A stretch of 64,000 nucleotides of DNA from JALZKA01 sp963721645 (GTDB lineage Bacteria > Actinomycetota > Thermoleophilia > Solirubrobacterales > 70-9): NCBI GenBank assembly GCA_963721645.1, contig CAVRJK010000002.1, forward strand, positions 1,860,001 through 1,924,000, in the 5' to 3' direction. Shown here one piece after another: positions 8,278-18,046 of the stretch. The translations under genes were made by a program, and so were the position numbers. Below the pieces are notes generated by a model that saw nothing but the letters and a program-made list of their open reading frames with translations, did not search any database and was not told the DNA's origin. How positions within the stretch are numbered: the first letter of the stretch is position 1; the number at the start of each line of letters is the position of its first letter.

Positions 8278-9789
8278 TCAGCGGCGTTTCTTCACCCGAA
8301 ACGAATGGCCAGCCTCGCCTTCATTACCCGCGAGGTCCGACGCCGCAACCGTGAAGTCGTACCGGCCCTTCCGCAGCTTGTACGTAATCGAATCCTGGCA
8401 AGGCTGTTCGAGCCCGCCGCTGATGTGACATGTCGTCTCGCCCAGCCCGGTCCCGCCAGGGTCCTGAGCTTCGAATTTGTAAGTAACCACGGCCTTTCTC
8501 TTGCCCTGCTTGAGCCTTACCGTCGACTTCGGGTTCCTGGTGATCTCAACCAGGGGGACCACGGTGTCGATCGTGAACGTCCCCGAGGCGGGCGAAGGGT
8601 CGGCATTGCCCGCCTGATCTGTTGCGAACACCGAAAAGGTGTGCTGGCCGTCAGCTAAGAGGGGGGAGTCGAAAGACCCCGAGCTGCAAGCGGTCGGCGA
8701 CCCTGCGTCGAGAGCGCACGTGAACGTCGAGTTGGCGCTGCTCGACGAGAACTCGAAGGAGGGTGAGTTGTCGTTCGTGGGCCCCGTCGGTCCGGAGTCG
8801 AGAACGGTTTCCGGGGGGGTCGTGTCGACCACGAACGAGCGCGACGCGTTTGAGACGTTGCCGGCGCCGTCCGTCGCCCGCACATAGAACGTGTGCGGTC
8901 CGTCGCTGATAGCCAGCGCAGGGGTGAAGCTGCCGGATCCCGTGCCACAGCTCGTCGCGGGCTGCGGAGAGTTGATCGAGCAGGTCAGCGTCGCCGCAGG
9001 CTCCGACGAGAAAGTGAATGTGGGCGTGCTGTCGGTCGTGAGTCCGCTCGGCCCGGAGTTAACGGTCGCACCCGGCGGGGTCCGGTCAACCGTCCACGTG
9101 TAGGTCGCCGACGTGGGATCGGCGTTGCCGGATGGATCGATGCCACGGACGCTAAAGGTGTAGCTGCCGTCCGCAGTGAGGCTCGAGTAGCTCTCGGACT
9201 TGTCGGCAGGTCCACCGCACGTCGCGTACGAGCCCGGAATCCCTGGGCGGTCGAGCTTGCACTCGAAGGCGGCGTCCGGATCGTCGCTCGCATCGAAGGT
9301 GAACAAAGCGGTAGACGAGCTGGTTACCGCCGAAGGCTTGCTCCCGATCAAGGTGTTGTTCGGCCCGAACGTATCTTCGAAGTAGAGGTCAATGGACAGG
9401 TTCTGAAAAATCTGGAACTGGCAATCGACCTGGGTATGGTCGCCCGTGGTCCCCTGCGGATCGCAGTTGATCCGGTTTGACCCGCCATCTACCCATTTCT
9501 GGAAGCGCCAGCCTCGGCTGTAGGCTGCCGTGGGCACCGAGGCCCTGAGGTTGACAATGTCGCCGCTGTTGTAGAGACCGGTCGGCGTCCCGGCGACGCA
9601 GCTGGTCGTGCCCGACTCAGACGTTCCGTCTGGACCCACAGAGCAGTCCATGAGCGCTCGCGGAGTCGTCTCGGTGACAGCACCCGCTCCATGGAGCGTG
9701 ACCGTCACCTGCCATGCGGATGCAGTCGCCGGCGCGATTAGGGCGATGGCGATCCCCAAAGCGAGCGTGCCCAGCCGAATTCCCCTCAT
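8278..9789 (-). CDS. Secreted protein with Ig-like two-cysteine repeats
   Basis: 503 residues from ATG 9789 (RBS AGGGAG); the frame is open further upstream but without a signal peptide. Signal peptide: LGIAIALIAPATASA. An N-terminal domain with a WRFQKWVDGG motif is followed by four Ig-like modules. Each module has the pattern TFxC-L-D...C, a (D/A)GxHTFxVxAxDxAGN strand and a TPPxT linker. It ends in a basic RVKKRR. Such modules are common in extracellular actinobacterial proteins, and related ones occur in the genes ending at 11821 and 34016. No catalytic domain is visible; adhesion or a surface structural role is an inference. Confidence 0.85.
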   Translation of the reverse strand: MRGIRLGTLALGIAIALIAPATASAWQVTVTLHGAGAVTETTPRALMDCSVGPDGTSESGTTSCVAGTPTGLYNSGDIVNLRASVPTAAYSRGWRFQKWVDGGSNRINCDPQGTTGDHTQVDCQFQIFQNLSIDLYFEDTFGPNNTLIGSKPSAVTSSSTALFTFDASDDPDAAFECKLDRPGIPGSYATCGGPADKSESYSSLTADGSYTFSVRGIDPSGNADPTSATYTWTVDRTPPGATVNSGPSGLTTDSTPTFTFSSEPAATLTCSINSPQPATSCGTGSGSFTPALAISDGPHTFYVRATDGAGNVSNASRSFVVDTTPPETVLDSGPTGPTNDNSPSFEFSSSSANSTFTCALDAGSPTACSSGSFDSPLLADGQHTFSVFATDQAGNADPSPASGTFTIDTVVPLVEITRNPKSTVRLKQGKRKAVVTYKFEAQDPGGTGLGETTCHISGGLEQPCQDSITYKLRKGRYDFTVAASDLAGNEGEAGHSFRVKKRR

Positions 9790-9966
9790 GTCTCCCTGCT
9801 TTCGTCGTGCCTTTGCTTTCCGGTCCCCCCTGCGCCGAAGTACTCCTCGACAAATAATAAACAGGTGTGATTGACGAAGCAAGCGGTCAATTCCCCGGCC
9901 TTCCGGGCACTGCGAATTCCCATTCGATATGACCAAGGGCGAGCCTGCGCGCTACACCGGTGACCA

Positions 9967-10006
9967 GCGAATAGGAGATGCTTTCCATACAAAAGGGGCT
10001 TAGTCG
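9967..10006. repeat. Degenerate GGTGCTTT-family palindrome
   Basis: ATGCTTTccatacAAAAG with outer GCGA...TCGC arms. It shares the CTTTCCAT loop edge and outer arms with the better copy at 10090-10125. It lies in the 334-base non-coding gap (9790-10123), which otherwise holds only the two other repeats listed below. Confidence 0.45.
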
Positions 10007-10033
10007 CTTCTCGTCCGAACCACCTAAGGACCG

Positions 10034-10077
10034 AAACGTCCAGATTGCCCGGGTATAGGGCGGAGCGTTGGACGTTT
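10034..10077. repeat. Palindromic repeat, AAACGTCCA family (copy 1)
   Basis: AAACGTCCA (10034-10042) and its exact complement TGGACGTTT (10069-10077) enclose an inner inverted repeat GCCC-gggtata-GGGC. The nested-hairpin design matches the copies at 47262-47306 and 48166-48209, which share the same outer arms and length but have a CGGCCTATAGCCG core. Confidence 0.85.
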
Positions 10078-10089
10078 GCCCGCTGCCGC

Positions 10090-10125
10090 GACTTAGGTGC
10101 TTTCCATGCAAAGCACCACTAAGTC
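10090..10125. repeat. GGTGCTTT-family palindrome at an SDR gene end
   Basis: GGTGCTTT (10096-10103), loop ccatgc, AAAGCACC (10110-10117), with outer arms GACTTA and TAAGTC. The outer arm touches the stop codon of the minus-strand SDR gene (10124-10126), so it could serve as that gene's terminator. Confidence 0.75.
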
Positions 10126-10873
10126 AGGCGCGGTGGACGTCGCGCGCAGTCGCTTGCGCGGTCGGCTTGACCGCCAGGTAGTCGATATTGACGTGTGAGG
10201 GGCGGGTGACGACGAAGGCGATCGTCTCGGCTATGTCCCCGGCCGTCAGGGGGTCGATGCCCTCGTAGACCTGGCTCGCCTTGTCGGCGTCGCCCTCGAA
10301 GCGGACAAGGGCGAACTCGGTCTCGACCAGCCCTGGCGCAATCTCGGTCACGCGGATTGGCTTGCCGAGAAGCTCGAGGCGGAGCGTGCGGGTGAGAGCG
10401 TTGACCGCGTGCTTGGCGGCCGTGTAGCCGGCACCACCGGGGTAGACCTCCACCCCGGCGACCGAGCCGATGACGACGATATGGCCTCCCTTGCCCCGCT
10501 CGAGTGCAGGCAAGAGCGCCTTGGTGACACGGCCGACGCCGAGGACGTTGGTCTGGAACATCTCGAGCCACTTCTCCTCGTTGGCTTCGGCGACCGGCTC
10601 GAGGCCGAGCGCGCCGCCGGCGGAGTGGACGACCACGGCAACGTCGTCGAGCGCCTCTGCGAGAGCGGCGACCGACTCCGGGTCGGTCACGTCGAGCGCG
10701 ACGGCGTCGCCGCCGACCTCGGCGGCGAGTTCCTCGCAGCGCTCCAGGCGCCTCGCCGCGGAAACGGTGTGAAAGCCCGCTGCCGCAAGAGCGCGGACCG
10801 TGGCGGCACCGATGCCGCTCGAAGCGCCCGTGACCAGGGCAACCCGCTGCCCGTTCTCAGTTGCCGAAGCCAT
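10124..10873 (-). CDS. SDR family NAD(P)-dependent oxidoreductase
   Basis: 249 residues, a classical short-chain dehydrogenase. The TGASSGIGAATV dinucleotide-binding motif is near residue 16, the NAG-type motif appears as HSAGGAL, and the catalytic Ser (VIGSVAG) and YTAAKHAVNAL (YxxxK) are intact. Arg residues after strand 2 (SAARRLERC) suggest NADPH preference. Substrate cannot be read from sequence. It is monocistronic, divergent from the cyclase gene, and followed by two palindromes. Confidence 0.9.
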   Translation of the reverse strand: MASATENGQRVALVTGASSGIGAATVRALAAAGFHTVSAARRLERCEELAAEVGGDAVALDVTDPESVAALAEALDDVAVVVHSAGGALGLEPVAEANEEKWLEMFQTNVLGVGRVTKALLPALERGKGGHIVVIGSVAGVEVYPGGAGYTAAKHAVNALTRTLRLELLGKPIRVTEIAPGLVETEFALVRFEGDADKASQVYEGIDPLTAGDIAETIAFVVTRPSHVNIDYLAVKPTAQATARDVHRA

Positions 10874-10968
10874 CGAAGCGATCCTACGCGCGTGGGGTTA
10901 TCCGCGCTCAAGGAGGGCAATCTCACGCGCCTGACCGGCTGACGGCGTCCACTTGACAAGATGGGCAC

Positions 10969-11799
10969 GTGAAGGAGTCCGGCGAAAGCGAAGATCCCCC
11001 GCCGGCGGATCCCGCCGACCAGGAAGCCGCTGCTGAGACCGGCCCTCCCCCGCCGCACAGAATCGCGACCGATCCGCGGCTGATTTCTGCCGCCAAGGCA
11101 CTCCGCAAGGCCCTGCCGGGCGACTCCAACTTCGGCGACGATCCTCTGTCGACCGCTGGGGAAAAGTCGTCTCAGCAGCTCGGCCGAAGGCTTTCTGAGG
11201 CAACGCAGGAAAAGCCGAGCATCCTCCGGGAGGCCGGCCTCACCGCGCTTCAGGTATGGGACGCGCTCGGTCAAGGCGCCGGGCGCATCCCGGTGAAGGC
11301 AGACCTCACGATTCTGTTCACGGACCTCGTTGAATTCTCAAACTGGTCGATGAGGGCGGGCGACGCCGCCGCGGTCGAGCTGCTGCGAAAGGTCTCGCAG
11401 GCGATCGAGCCCCCTGTTGCCGAGAACACCGGCAAGGTGGTCAAGCGGCTCGGCGACGGCATGATGGCCGTGTTCGCGGACCCCTCGGATGCGCTGGCTG
11501 CTGTGATCGACGCGCGGGAGCGCCTTATGGAGATCGAAGTTTCCGGGTATCGGCCGATCCTGCGAGCGGGAATGCACGTAGGCCGCCCCGAGCGCGTGGG
11601 CGACGACTACTTCGGCGTCGACGTGAACATCGCCGCACGCGTTGCCGAGGCCGCGACGGGGGGCGAGATCCTGGCCACGGACAAGGTGCTCGCCGAGCTC
11701 GGACCCGACCGGGTGAAGAGCCGCCGCAAGCGCATGTTCCGAGCAAAGGGCGTGCCGACCGAGATCAAGGTCTTCTCGATCCGCCCCGCGGGCTCCTGA
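10969..11799 (+). CDS. Soluble class III adenylate/guanylate cyclase
   Basis: 276 residues from GTG 10969. About 90 N-terminal residues are Pro/Glu-rich and lack a recognised domain. The catalytic domain begins at LTILFTDLVEFS, which holds the first metal Asp. KRLGDGMMAVF supplies the second metal Asp, and DYFGVDVNIAARV carries the Asn/Arg transition-state pair. No membrane segment or HAMP domain is present, so it is cytoplasmic with only a short possible sensor region. It probably makes cAMP; nucleotide specificity is not certain. The gene lies alone between an SDR and a convergent hydrolase. Confidence 0.88.
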   Translation: MKESGESEDPPPADPADQEAAAETGPPPPHRIATDPRLISAAKALRKALPGDSNFGDDPLSTAGEKSSQQLGRRLSEATQEKPSILREAGLTALQVWDALGQGAGRIPVKADLTILFTDLVEFSNWSMRAGDAAAVELLRKVSQAIEPPVAENTGKVVKRLGDGMMAVFADPSDALAAVIDARERLMEIEVSGYRPILRAGMHVGRPERVGDDYFGVDVNIAARVAEAATGGEILATDKVLAELGPDRVKSRRKRMFRAKGVPTEIKVFSIRPAGS

Positions 11800-11820
11800 G
11801 CGACCACCCCGGCTTGTCGC

Positions 11821-14203
11821 CTAAATCGTCAGCTTGACCTTTGCCGGCGTGGCGTCGCGGTTACCTGCGCGGTCGATTGCCCGGACGCGCAGAACCTTGT
11901 TCTTGCCCCCCGGCGAGTTGACCTTCTTCGGCGACTTGCACCTGTGCCAGCCACCGCGCCGCTTGCACTCGAACTTGACGCCGTCCTCATCTGCGGAGAG
12001 AACGACCTTGACGCGACTTGCCCTTCCCGTTCTTCACCTTGGCGCCGGTGGCGGGAGCGACGGTGTCGATCGTGAAATCGAACGAGATCGGCGTCGGGTC
12101 GGTGAGGTCGTCCTGATCGGTCGCTCTGACCTCGAAGACGTGGTCCCCTTCGGTCAACCCCGTCAGCGTGTTGTTGCGAGCGCAGGCCGCAAAGTCCGCC
12201 TCCTGATCGGAGTCGAGTCGGCACTCATACGTCGAGCCGACGTCAGACGACATGTAGTCGAACGTCGGACTGTCGTCGTTCGAGATCGCCTTGGGCGTCA
12301 CCACGAACCTCGTGACCGGGGGTCCCGAGTCGAAGCCGGGTGCGAGCTGCGTTGTGCCCGTCAGGACCTTCTCGGCGGGCGCGCTGATCAGGCCGTTCAG
12401 CGATCCGGGCGCTTCAAGCACCGGTAGGCGCCATTCGAGATCTTCGACGGCGATCTCGGTCTGCCCGGTCGCCGTGTTCGAGTAGGGGTCGTCGTGGGGA
12501 AGGAGCTCGAGCTTTGCGACGTGCCCTTCCTCGAACTTCCATCCGTTGGAGTAGAGCTGGAACACCTGACGGGACGTGCCGACCTCCGGCCTCCAGAGGC
12601 CACGAGCGATGAGCTTCTGATCGCCGTTCGGCGCGATGTCCATCAGGCGGGCCGCGATCTGGTTGTTGGCGCCCGGCGAATCGAACGTCGCAACGACGGT
12701 CGGCGAACCGAGCAGCGTGTAGCCATCCGCGGGAGCCGCATTCATCTTGTAGATGGCGCCACCCGGGCTGTCACCAGAGCCGACGGTCTTGCAGGAGTTG
12801 ACCCCCGACGCTGCGCCGAAGTCCGCGTTGAACGAGACGCCCGACGTGGCGATCGTCTGCGTTGCGGCGTCGGCCTCGAGCAACTCGCCCGGCGCGAGCG
12901 TGGCCAGGCTGTCGCCGTGGTAAGGCCCGGCAGGCGGACTACCGCATGCTTGCGTGAGGGCGTCGACGCCCTGCTGGGGCTCGCTGCCGTTGCCCTTGAC
13001 GAAGTGTTCGAACCAAGCGTTTTCGCGCGCACCGATGAACTGGGCGGAGGCACCCTGGTTCTGGCCGCGCGGGTGGCCGTAATCGGCAAAGGTGAGCGCG
13101 ATATCCGCGTCGGGGAACGTGGTCAGGGTGCGGTTGTAATAACGAGCCGACTCGTGGGCGGGGAAGAGATCGTCGGTAAAGCCGCTCGTGATGAGCATCG
13201 GAGCGGGCTCGACGGAGTCGTCGATGTAGTACGAGGAGTGGTGGGCCATGATCTCCTCGATCACTTCCAGCTCCGCCGCGCCGTACGGCCCTCCGGTGTC
13301 CAGCAGGGCCTTCCAGGTTGTGAGGTCGGCGTCGGGGTTGGAGCCCTGATCGGCGTAGAAGCCGGCGAAGAGGCCGCCGAGATAGAGCTGGTTGACCCAG
13401 GTCTTCTTCTCGACCCCGATCGTGTCGATCCGCCCGAAGTAGGACGCATCGGCGATGTAGTCCAGGGTGCCGCCGTTCGGCGCGAGAGCGTAAGCCAGGT
13501 CCGTCCAGGGAATCTGGGGCGCCGCAGCGGCGATCTCGAGATCCGTGCCGTCCGGGCTCTCCCACGCGACGAGACTTCCGTCAGGGAGCATCTTTCGGTT
13601 CCTGAGCGCGCCGAGCGCCATGGACATCCCACCGCCGTACGAACCTCCCGTTGCAGCGATCGCGCCCTCGTCGACGAGGCCCTCGTCGACGAGCAGTGCA
13701 ATCAGCTCCTGGGCGTCCCGGACTTCGTAGCGCGTGTCCATAAGGCGGACGTAGCCCTCTTCACACGCCGTGGGGTTTGCCTGGCGCGACTGAATGCTCC
13801 CGCAGGAGTTACCGAACCCGCGCGTGGTCATGGAGAAGGTCGCATACCCCTGGTCGAGCCAGCGCTTCATCTGACTCAGGCCGAGCTTGGTGCCGGCGTA
13901 GCCGTGAAACATCATCACGACGGGATACGGGCCGTCGGGACCTGAAGCGGGCTCGGGCGGGAAGGCGACATTGACGTCGATCGGGACGCCGTCAAAGGTC
14001 GGAACGGTGCTGAAGGAAGCAGGCGCCTGCTGGGTGCAGTAGCGCACGCCCTCATTGGGAGCGGATTGCTCCGTGCAGGTGACGGGACTGGCGGTGTCGG
14101 TGAACACCTCCGTGATCTCCGCCTGGGCGGCGCCTGGCGCGAAAAGCCCAGCCGTACCAACGACCGCGACCACAGCGATCTTCCTCGAAAAGAGCTTTCG
14201 CAC
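11821..14203 (-). CDS. Secreted CocE/NonD-type (S15) hydrolase with Ig-like tail, one frameshift
   Basis: The main frame runs from ATG 14203 to a stop at 11987 (738 aa). Signal peptide ends GAAQA. The alpha/beta-hydrolase core has the oxyanion region MFHGYAG, the nucleophile elbow GGSYGGG and an S15-like lid. Its acid/His region includes GFTDDLFP and ADYGHPRG, followed by the galactose-binding-like C-terminal domain typical of X-Pro dipeptidyl peptidase/cocaine esterase proteins. A two-cysteine Ig module comes next (YECRLDSD...CARN). In the next frame a second module continues (FECKRRGGWHRCK...RAIDRAGNRDATPAKV) to TAG at 11821, so one extra base near 12015-12025 is likely. Probably an extracellular esterase or peptidase. 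Confidence 0.82.
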
Positions 14204-14287
14204 CCTGCAACCTCCATGTTCCTCGAACGAGCGCTATCCATGCGCTCGCTCCGGACGCCCGCGTCCGGAGCTCGATTGACTCCTCCG

Positions 14288-15343
14288 CTACGAGAGAGTA
14301 GCTGAGGGAATTTCAGATGGAGCGCGACGAGCGATGCGGCGCGCGTCGGCAAAGGTGACCAGACGTCCTTCGTCCTCGTCCCAGAGCTTGAGGCGCGTCG
14401 CCTTGATCCCGTCCCAGAAGGTCAGGACCGGAACCGAGTGGAAGATCTCGGTGTTGTCATGGGCGGCCTGGAGGTTGTAGTTCGGGATGCGAGCGTTCAG
14501 ATGATGAACGTGATGGAGGCCGATGTTGCCGGTGAAGAACTGGAGCGGCTGCGGGAGCTTCAGGTACGAGCTGCCCTCGAAGCGCGGAGGCCTCATAGCT
14601 CCAGGCGTCCTCGTTCTCCCAGTAGACGTCCTCGAACTGATGCTGCACGTAGAAGAGCCAGACCCCGGCCGATCCGGCCAGGAACACCGTCGGCGCCTGG
14701 ATCAGCAGGTACTCGATCGGGCCGATGAGTATGCAGATCCCGCCGACCGCCAAAAGCAGCGCGAGATTGGTCAGGTGCACGTTGCGCACGAGCTTCTTGG
14801 AAGCGTTCTTCGGCGGAATGCGCGGGCCGATCACGAGCGACCAGAGCGGGCCGATCGTGAACATGATCGCGGGGTGGCGAAAGAGCCAGTAGCCGGTCTT
14901 CTGCCAGCGGCGAGGCCGCGTTCCACTCGGCGACGGTCATGGTCGGCACATCTCCGGTGCCACGGCGGTCCAGGTCGCCGGCGCTGCCGTGATGTGCGGC
15001 GTGATGCCAACGCCAGTTGTAGAAGGGGTGCATGACGACCAGGCCAAGACCCATCGCCCCAGGCGTTGTTGGCCTTGCGCGACTCGAACAGCGAGCCGTG
15101 CGTGCAGTCGTGGAAGAGGATGAAGGTGCGAAGGAGGAACCCGGCGGCCGGGATGCCCACCGCAAGGACGAGCCAGTACGAGACGTCGAGCAGGAAGTAC
15201 ATGACCACCGAGAGCGCGATGTACGGGACGATCGATGTGGCGATGTCGAGCCAGGTCCTCCACGGCGTCGGGCGGGAGTACGGGTCGAGAGCGATCGCCC
15301 ATTCGGGGCGCTTACGGGTGGGATTTATCGCGGCAGTCGTCAT
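14288..15343 (-). pseudogene. Membrane fatty acid desaturase, disrupted by three frameshifts
   Basis: Four consecutive frames together make one desaturase of about 350 residues. The three histidine boxes are all present: HDCTHGSLF, WHHAAHHGS and GLHHVHHLN. Two transmembrane helical pairs flank them (IVPYIALSVVMYFLLD, LALLLAVGGICILIGPI). Shifts fall near 15060, 14908 and 14580. Each fits one extra base (the first in a GGGG run), and conserved residues continue directly across each break. An intact gene with assembly errors is therefore likelier than decay. The enzyme would introduce double bonds into acyl chains of membrane lipids using a di-iron site. ATG 15343 is the start. Confidence 0.8.
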
Positions 15344-15407
15344 GTGGTTCGCGCAGGCTAGCTTATACCCAGTTAGGGTGGCCTAACACCCTGCGGCTCC
15401 GCTTTCG

Positions 15408-16288
15408 TCAGTTCCCCGAAACTCCCAGAAAGCGACCCACGCGCGCTACTGAGGCTACAGCTTCGGGTGTGATCGGAAAGATCGGCCAGACGTGGATCAG
15501 CTCGTGCCCGATCTCGAGCTCGACGTCGACGCCCGCCTGGGAAGCGAGGTCCGCAAAGCTCACCGCATCGTCGTAGAGGATCTCGTGGGTACCGACCAAA
15601 ACGAGGACGGGCGGCAGACCCGCTGAGGTCGGCAAAGAGGGGCGAGCAAAGGGGGTCACGGGGATCGGCTCCGTCCAGATAGCGCTCCGCGGCGGCACGG
15701 AGCGAGTGGTCGAGGACTGGGTCCCCCTCAAACCGCGCATCCCAGGACGGACTCGTGCAGGTCAGGTCGAGCCAGGGCGAGAGCAGGGCCATCGCGCGCG
15801 GCAGCGGCTCGCCGGCGTCGCGCAGGAACACGCAGAGCGCGACGGCAAGGCCCCCACCGGCCGAGTCTCCACCGAGGACGATCCGGGTGGCGTCGCCATT
15901 CACCTCGTCGAGAAGCGCACGGTACGCAGCGGCCGCGTCGTCGAGCGCTGCCGGAAATGGGTGCTCGGGCGCCAGCCGGTACTCGGGCAGGAAGGCGACC
16001 GCCCCCGCGGCCCGTGCGAACCTGGCCGCCATCTCGCTGTGGGACCGGGCCGAGCCGCCGCCGTACCCGCCGCCGTGGATATAGAGGAGGACGTCGTCGG
16101 CCTGAGCCGGGGGGATCGAGGCGAACCGTCGGGACGCCGCCGAGATCGAGCTCCGAGCTCTCGATGTCATCGGGCACCGGAAAAACGTTCGCGAGTCCGT
16201 CAAGTCGTGCCCGGCGCTCCTGGATCGTCTTCGTCGCAGGATCGGACGAACGCTGGTCCGCGAACAGGAGCTCGATGATCTGCTCCAT
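15408..16288 (-). pseudogene. HSL-family alpha/beta-hydrolase (lipase/esterase), two frameshifts
   Basis: Start ATG 16288 with GAGGAG seven bases upstream. Joined across frames, the protein has the hormone-sensitive-lipase oxyanion motif YIHGGGYGGG, the nucleophile motif GDSAGGG, an LSPWLDL segment, LPPVLVLVGTHEIL, and the catalytic His in GHELIHVWPIF, ending at 15408. Shifts lie near 16120 and 15640, both of the one-extra-base type. All catalytic residues are preserved. Likely hydrolyses short acyl esters in the cytoplasm. Head-to-head with the exonuclease gene, with only about 30 bases between starts. Confidence 0.78.
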
Positions 16289-16321
16289 CTCGGCGCTCCT
16301 CACCCACCTATTGTGCATGCC

Positions 16322-17185
16322 ATGGCCCAGCCTCTCCTAGCCGTCGATACCCCCTCCCTTCTGTACCGCGCCTTCTATGCGCTCCCCGACTCGATCACCG
16401 ACTCGGACGGCGTCTCGGTCAACGCGCTCCTCGGAGCGGCCAATCTGGTCCTGGCCGAGATCGAAGAGCACGACCCGCGAGCGGTGGTCATGTGCTTTGG
16501 AGCCGAGGCGGCGGCGTATCGCAAGAAGCTCCTGCCCGCCTACCACGCCGACCGCCCCGAGATGCCTGAGAGGCTCGTGCCCCAGTGGGAGCGAGCGAAG
16601 AGCTTTTTCGAGGGGTTCGGCTGGACCGTCAGGCGCCACGCAACGCTCGAGGCCGACGACCTCCTGGGCACCCTCGCCGATCTTGAAACGGCTGCCGGTG
16701 GTGACGCCCTGCTCCTCACCGGCGACCGCGACATGTTCCAGTGCGCCTCGAAGCAGGTGACCGTCCTTTATCTGAGGACGGGCCGCCGAGGCGCCGAGCC
16801 CATCGGGCCCAAAGAGGTCAAGGAGCGCTACGGAATCGGTCCGGAGCTCGTCCCGGACTTCATCGCGCTACGTGGTGACCCCTCGGATGGCATTCCCGGC
16901 GCAAAGGGCGTTGGCGAGAAGACGGCAGCCGAACTCCTGCGAGAGCACGGCTCGCTCGAAGCCCTCCTCGAAAACGCGATCCGCATCAAGCGGCCTGCGC
17001 TGCGAACGACGCTGACTTCGACCGCGGACGAGATCCGCGAGTACCTGGACATCGCGACGCTTCGCGACGCGAAGATCGAACGCCCAAAGGATGCGCCGAC
17101 GAACCTGAAGGGCGGCGCCCGCTCGGCGCGCCGCCACGGCATGAACCGCCTCGCGGAGCGCCTGGAGAAGATGGCCGAAAGCTAA
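16322..17185 (+). CDS. Stand-alone 5'-3' exonuclease (FEN-like)
   Basis: 287 residues from ATG 16322 (ATG 16313 also possible). It corresponds to the N-terminal nuclease domain of DNA polymerase I without the polymerase. LLAVDTPSLLYRAFYALP gives the first metal Asp, and LEADDLLGTLA and LTGDRDMFQ supply further carboxylates. GDPSDGIPGAKGVGEKTA is the H3TH DNA-binding motif. It likely removes RNA primers or flaps in replication and repair. It ends just before a large inverted repeat that also follows the convergent fructosamine kinase gene. Confidence 0.92.
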   Translation: MAQPLLAVDTPSLLYRAFYALPDSITDSDGVSVNALLGAANLVLAEIEEHDPRAVVMCFGAEAAAYRKKLLPAYHADRPEMPERLVPQWERAKSFFEGFGWTVRRHATLEADDLLGTLADLETAAGGDALLLTGDRDMFQCASKQVTVLYLRTGRRGAEPIGPKEVKERYGIGPELVPDFIALRGDPSDGIPGAKGVGEKTAAELLREHGSLEALLENAIRIKRPALRTTLTSTADEIREYLDIATLRDAKIERPKDAPTNLKGGARSARRHGMNRLAERLEKMAES

Positions 17186-17192
17186 GCGCAAC

Positions 17193-17270
17193 CCCCGAGG
17201 GGTCAGACCCCTCACGATTCGCTCACATTTCAGATTGTTAGGGCTTTGTGAGGGGTCTGACCCCTCGGGG
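17193..17270. repeat. Inverted pair of GAGGGGTCAGACCCCTC repeats
   Basis: Each half holds the palindrome GAGGGGTCAGACCCCTC (17197-17213) or its complement (17250-17266). Flanks extend the pairing to about 23 bases on each side. The left unit continues into GATTCGCTCACATTTC, a tail also seen at 41411-41504. It lies between convergent genes, so it could form a strong bidirectional terminator hairpin, but the shared tail marks it as a dispersed repeat. Confidence 0.88.
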
Positions 17271-17287
17271 AGGGCGGCTGCGGCTGC

Positions 17288-18046
17288 TCAGGCGTAGCGG
17301 CGGGCCGCTCGCCCTGCGGAAGCGCCGTAGGAGCCGCCGAAGAGCGCTGCGTGGACCAGGAGGGGAAGCAGCTGCCACAGGTCGATCCGCTCCTCGTGCC
17401 CGTCGGCGAGCGGCGCGGCTTCCTCGTACGCCGAGATGATGCGCTCGCTCGGTGAGCCGAAGAGACGCAGCATCGCGAGGTCGATCTCGCGATGACCGCC
17501 GTAGGCCGCGGGGTCGATGAGCCAGGCCCTGCCGTCCCTCCCGGCCAGGACGTTGCCGCTCCAAAGATCGCCGTGGAGACGAGACGGGGGCTCCTGCGGC
17601 CCCGAAAGTTCCGCCATCCGCTCACACACCGCGCCGACAGCTGCCAGATCTTCATCGCTCAACCCGCCCGATCGATGGGCGCGCTCCGCGATCGGCGCAA
17701 CAAGGCGCGCCGCGTAAAGCTCGGCCCAATCGTCCATCGGCTCCATTTCGATCTGGAGAAGTCCGATGCGAAGCAGCTTGTCGGGGGCGTTCGGCGGCAG
17801 CGATCCGTAGCTCGCGGCACTGAGGGCGTGCATCGCCGCGAGTGAGCGGCCGAGCTCCTCGGCTCCCTCGACGGAGAGCCGGCCCTGCTCGACGCGCTCG
17901 AGCTCGAGCCAACCTGGCTCACCACCAACGCCCAGGACCGCCGGGACTCGGATGCCCTGGGCTTCAGCCAACCATCTGAGGCCGGCCACCTCCATCTCGA
18001 AGTCAGCCCGGGTCGCGTCGGGCCTGGACTTGCGAAAGGTGCTCAC
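17288..18046 (-). CDS. Fructosamine kinase family protein
   Basis: 252 residues. I chose GTG 18046, which overlaps the LMW-PTP stop as GTGA; upstream codons only shadow the phosphatase. The aminoglycoside-phosphotransferase-like fold shows LHGDLWSGNVL (catalytic Asp) and LIDPAAYGGHREIDLAML (metal Asp). Family members phosphorylate ketosamines on glycated proteins or sugars, allowing deglycation. With the low-molecular-weight phosphatase upstream it forms a two-gene operon. I recall similar pairings in other bacteria, but that is memory, not something shown here. Confidence 0.88.
   Translation of the reverse strand: MSTFRKSRPDATRADFEMEVAGLRWLAEAQGIRVPAVLGVGGEPGWLELERVEQGRLSVEGAEELGRSLAAMHALSAASYGSLPPNAPDKLLRIGLLQIEMEPMDDWAELYAARLVAPIAERAHRSGGLSDEDLAAVGAVCERMAELSGPQEPPSRLHGDLWSGNVLAGRDGRAWLIDPAAYGGHREIDLAMLRLFGSPSERIISAYEEAAPLADGHEERIDLWQLLPLLVHAALFGGSYGASAGRAARRYA

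Noticed and set aside
12494..13945. Long plus-strand open frame (483 codons)
   Set aside because: It is antisense to the secreted S15-type hydrolase, has arginine/valine-rich low-complexity composition, and shows no domain; high GC makes such shadow frames common.
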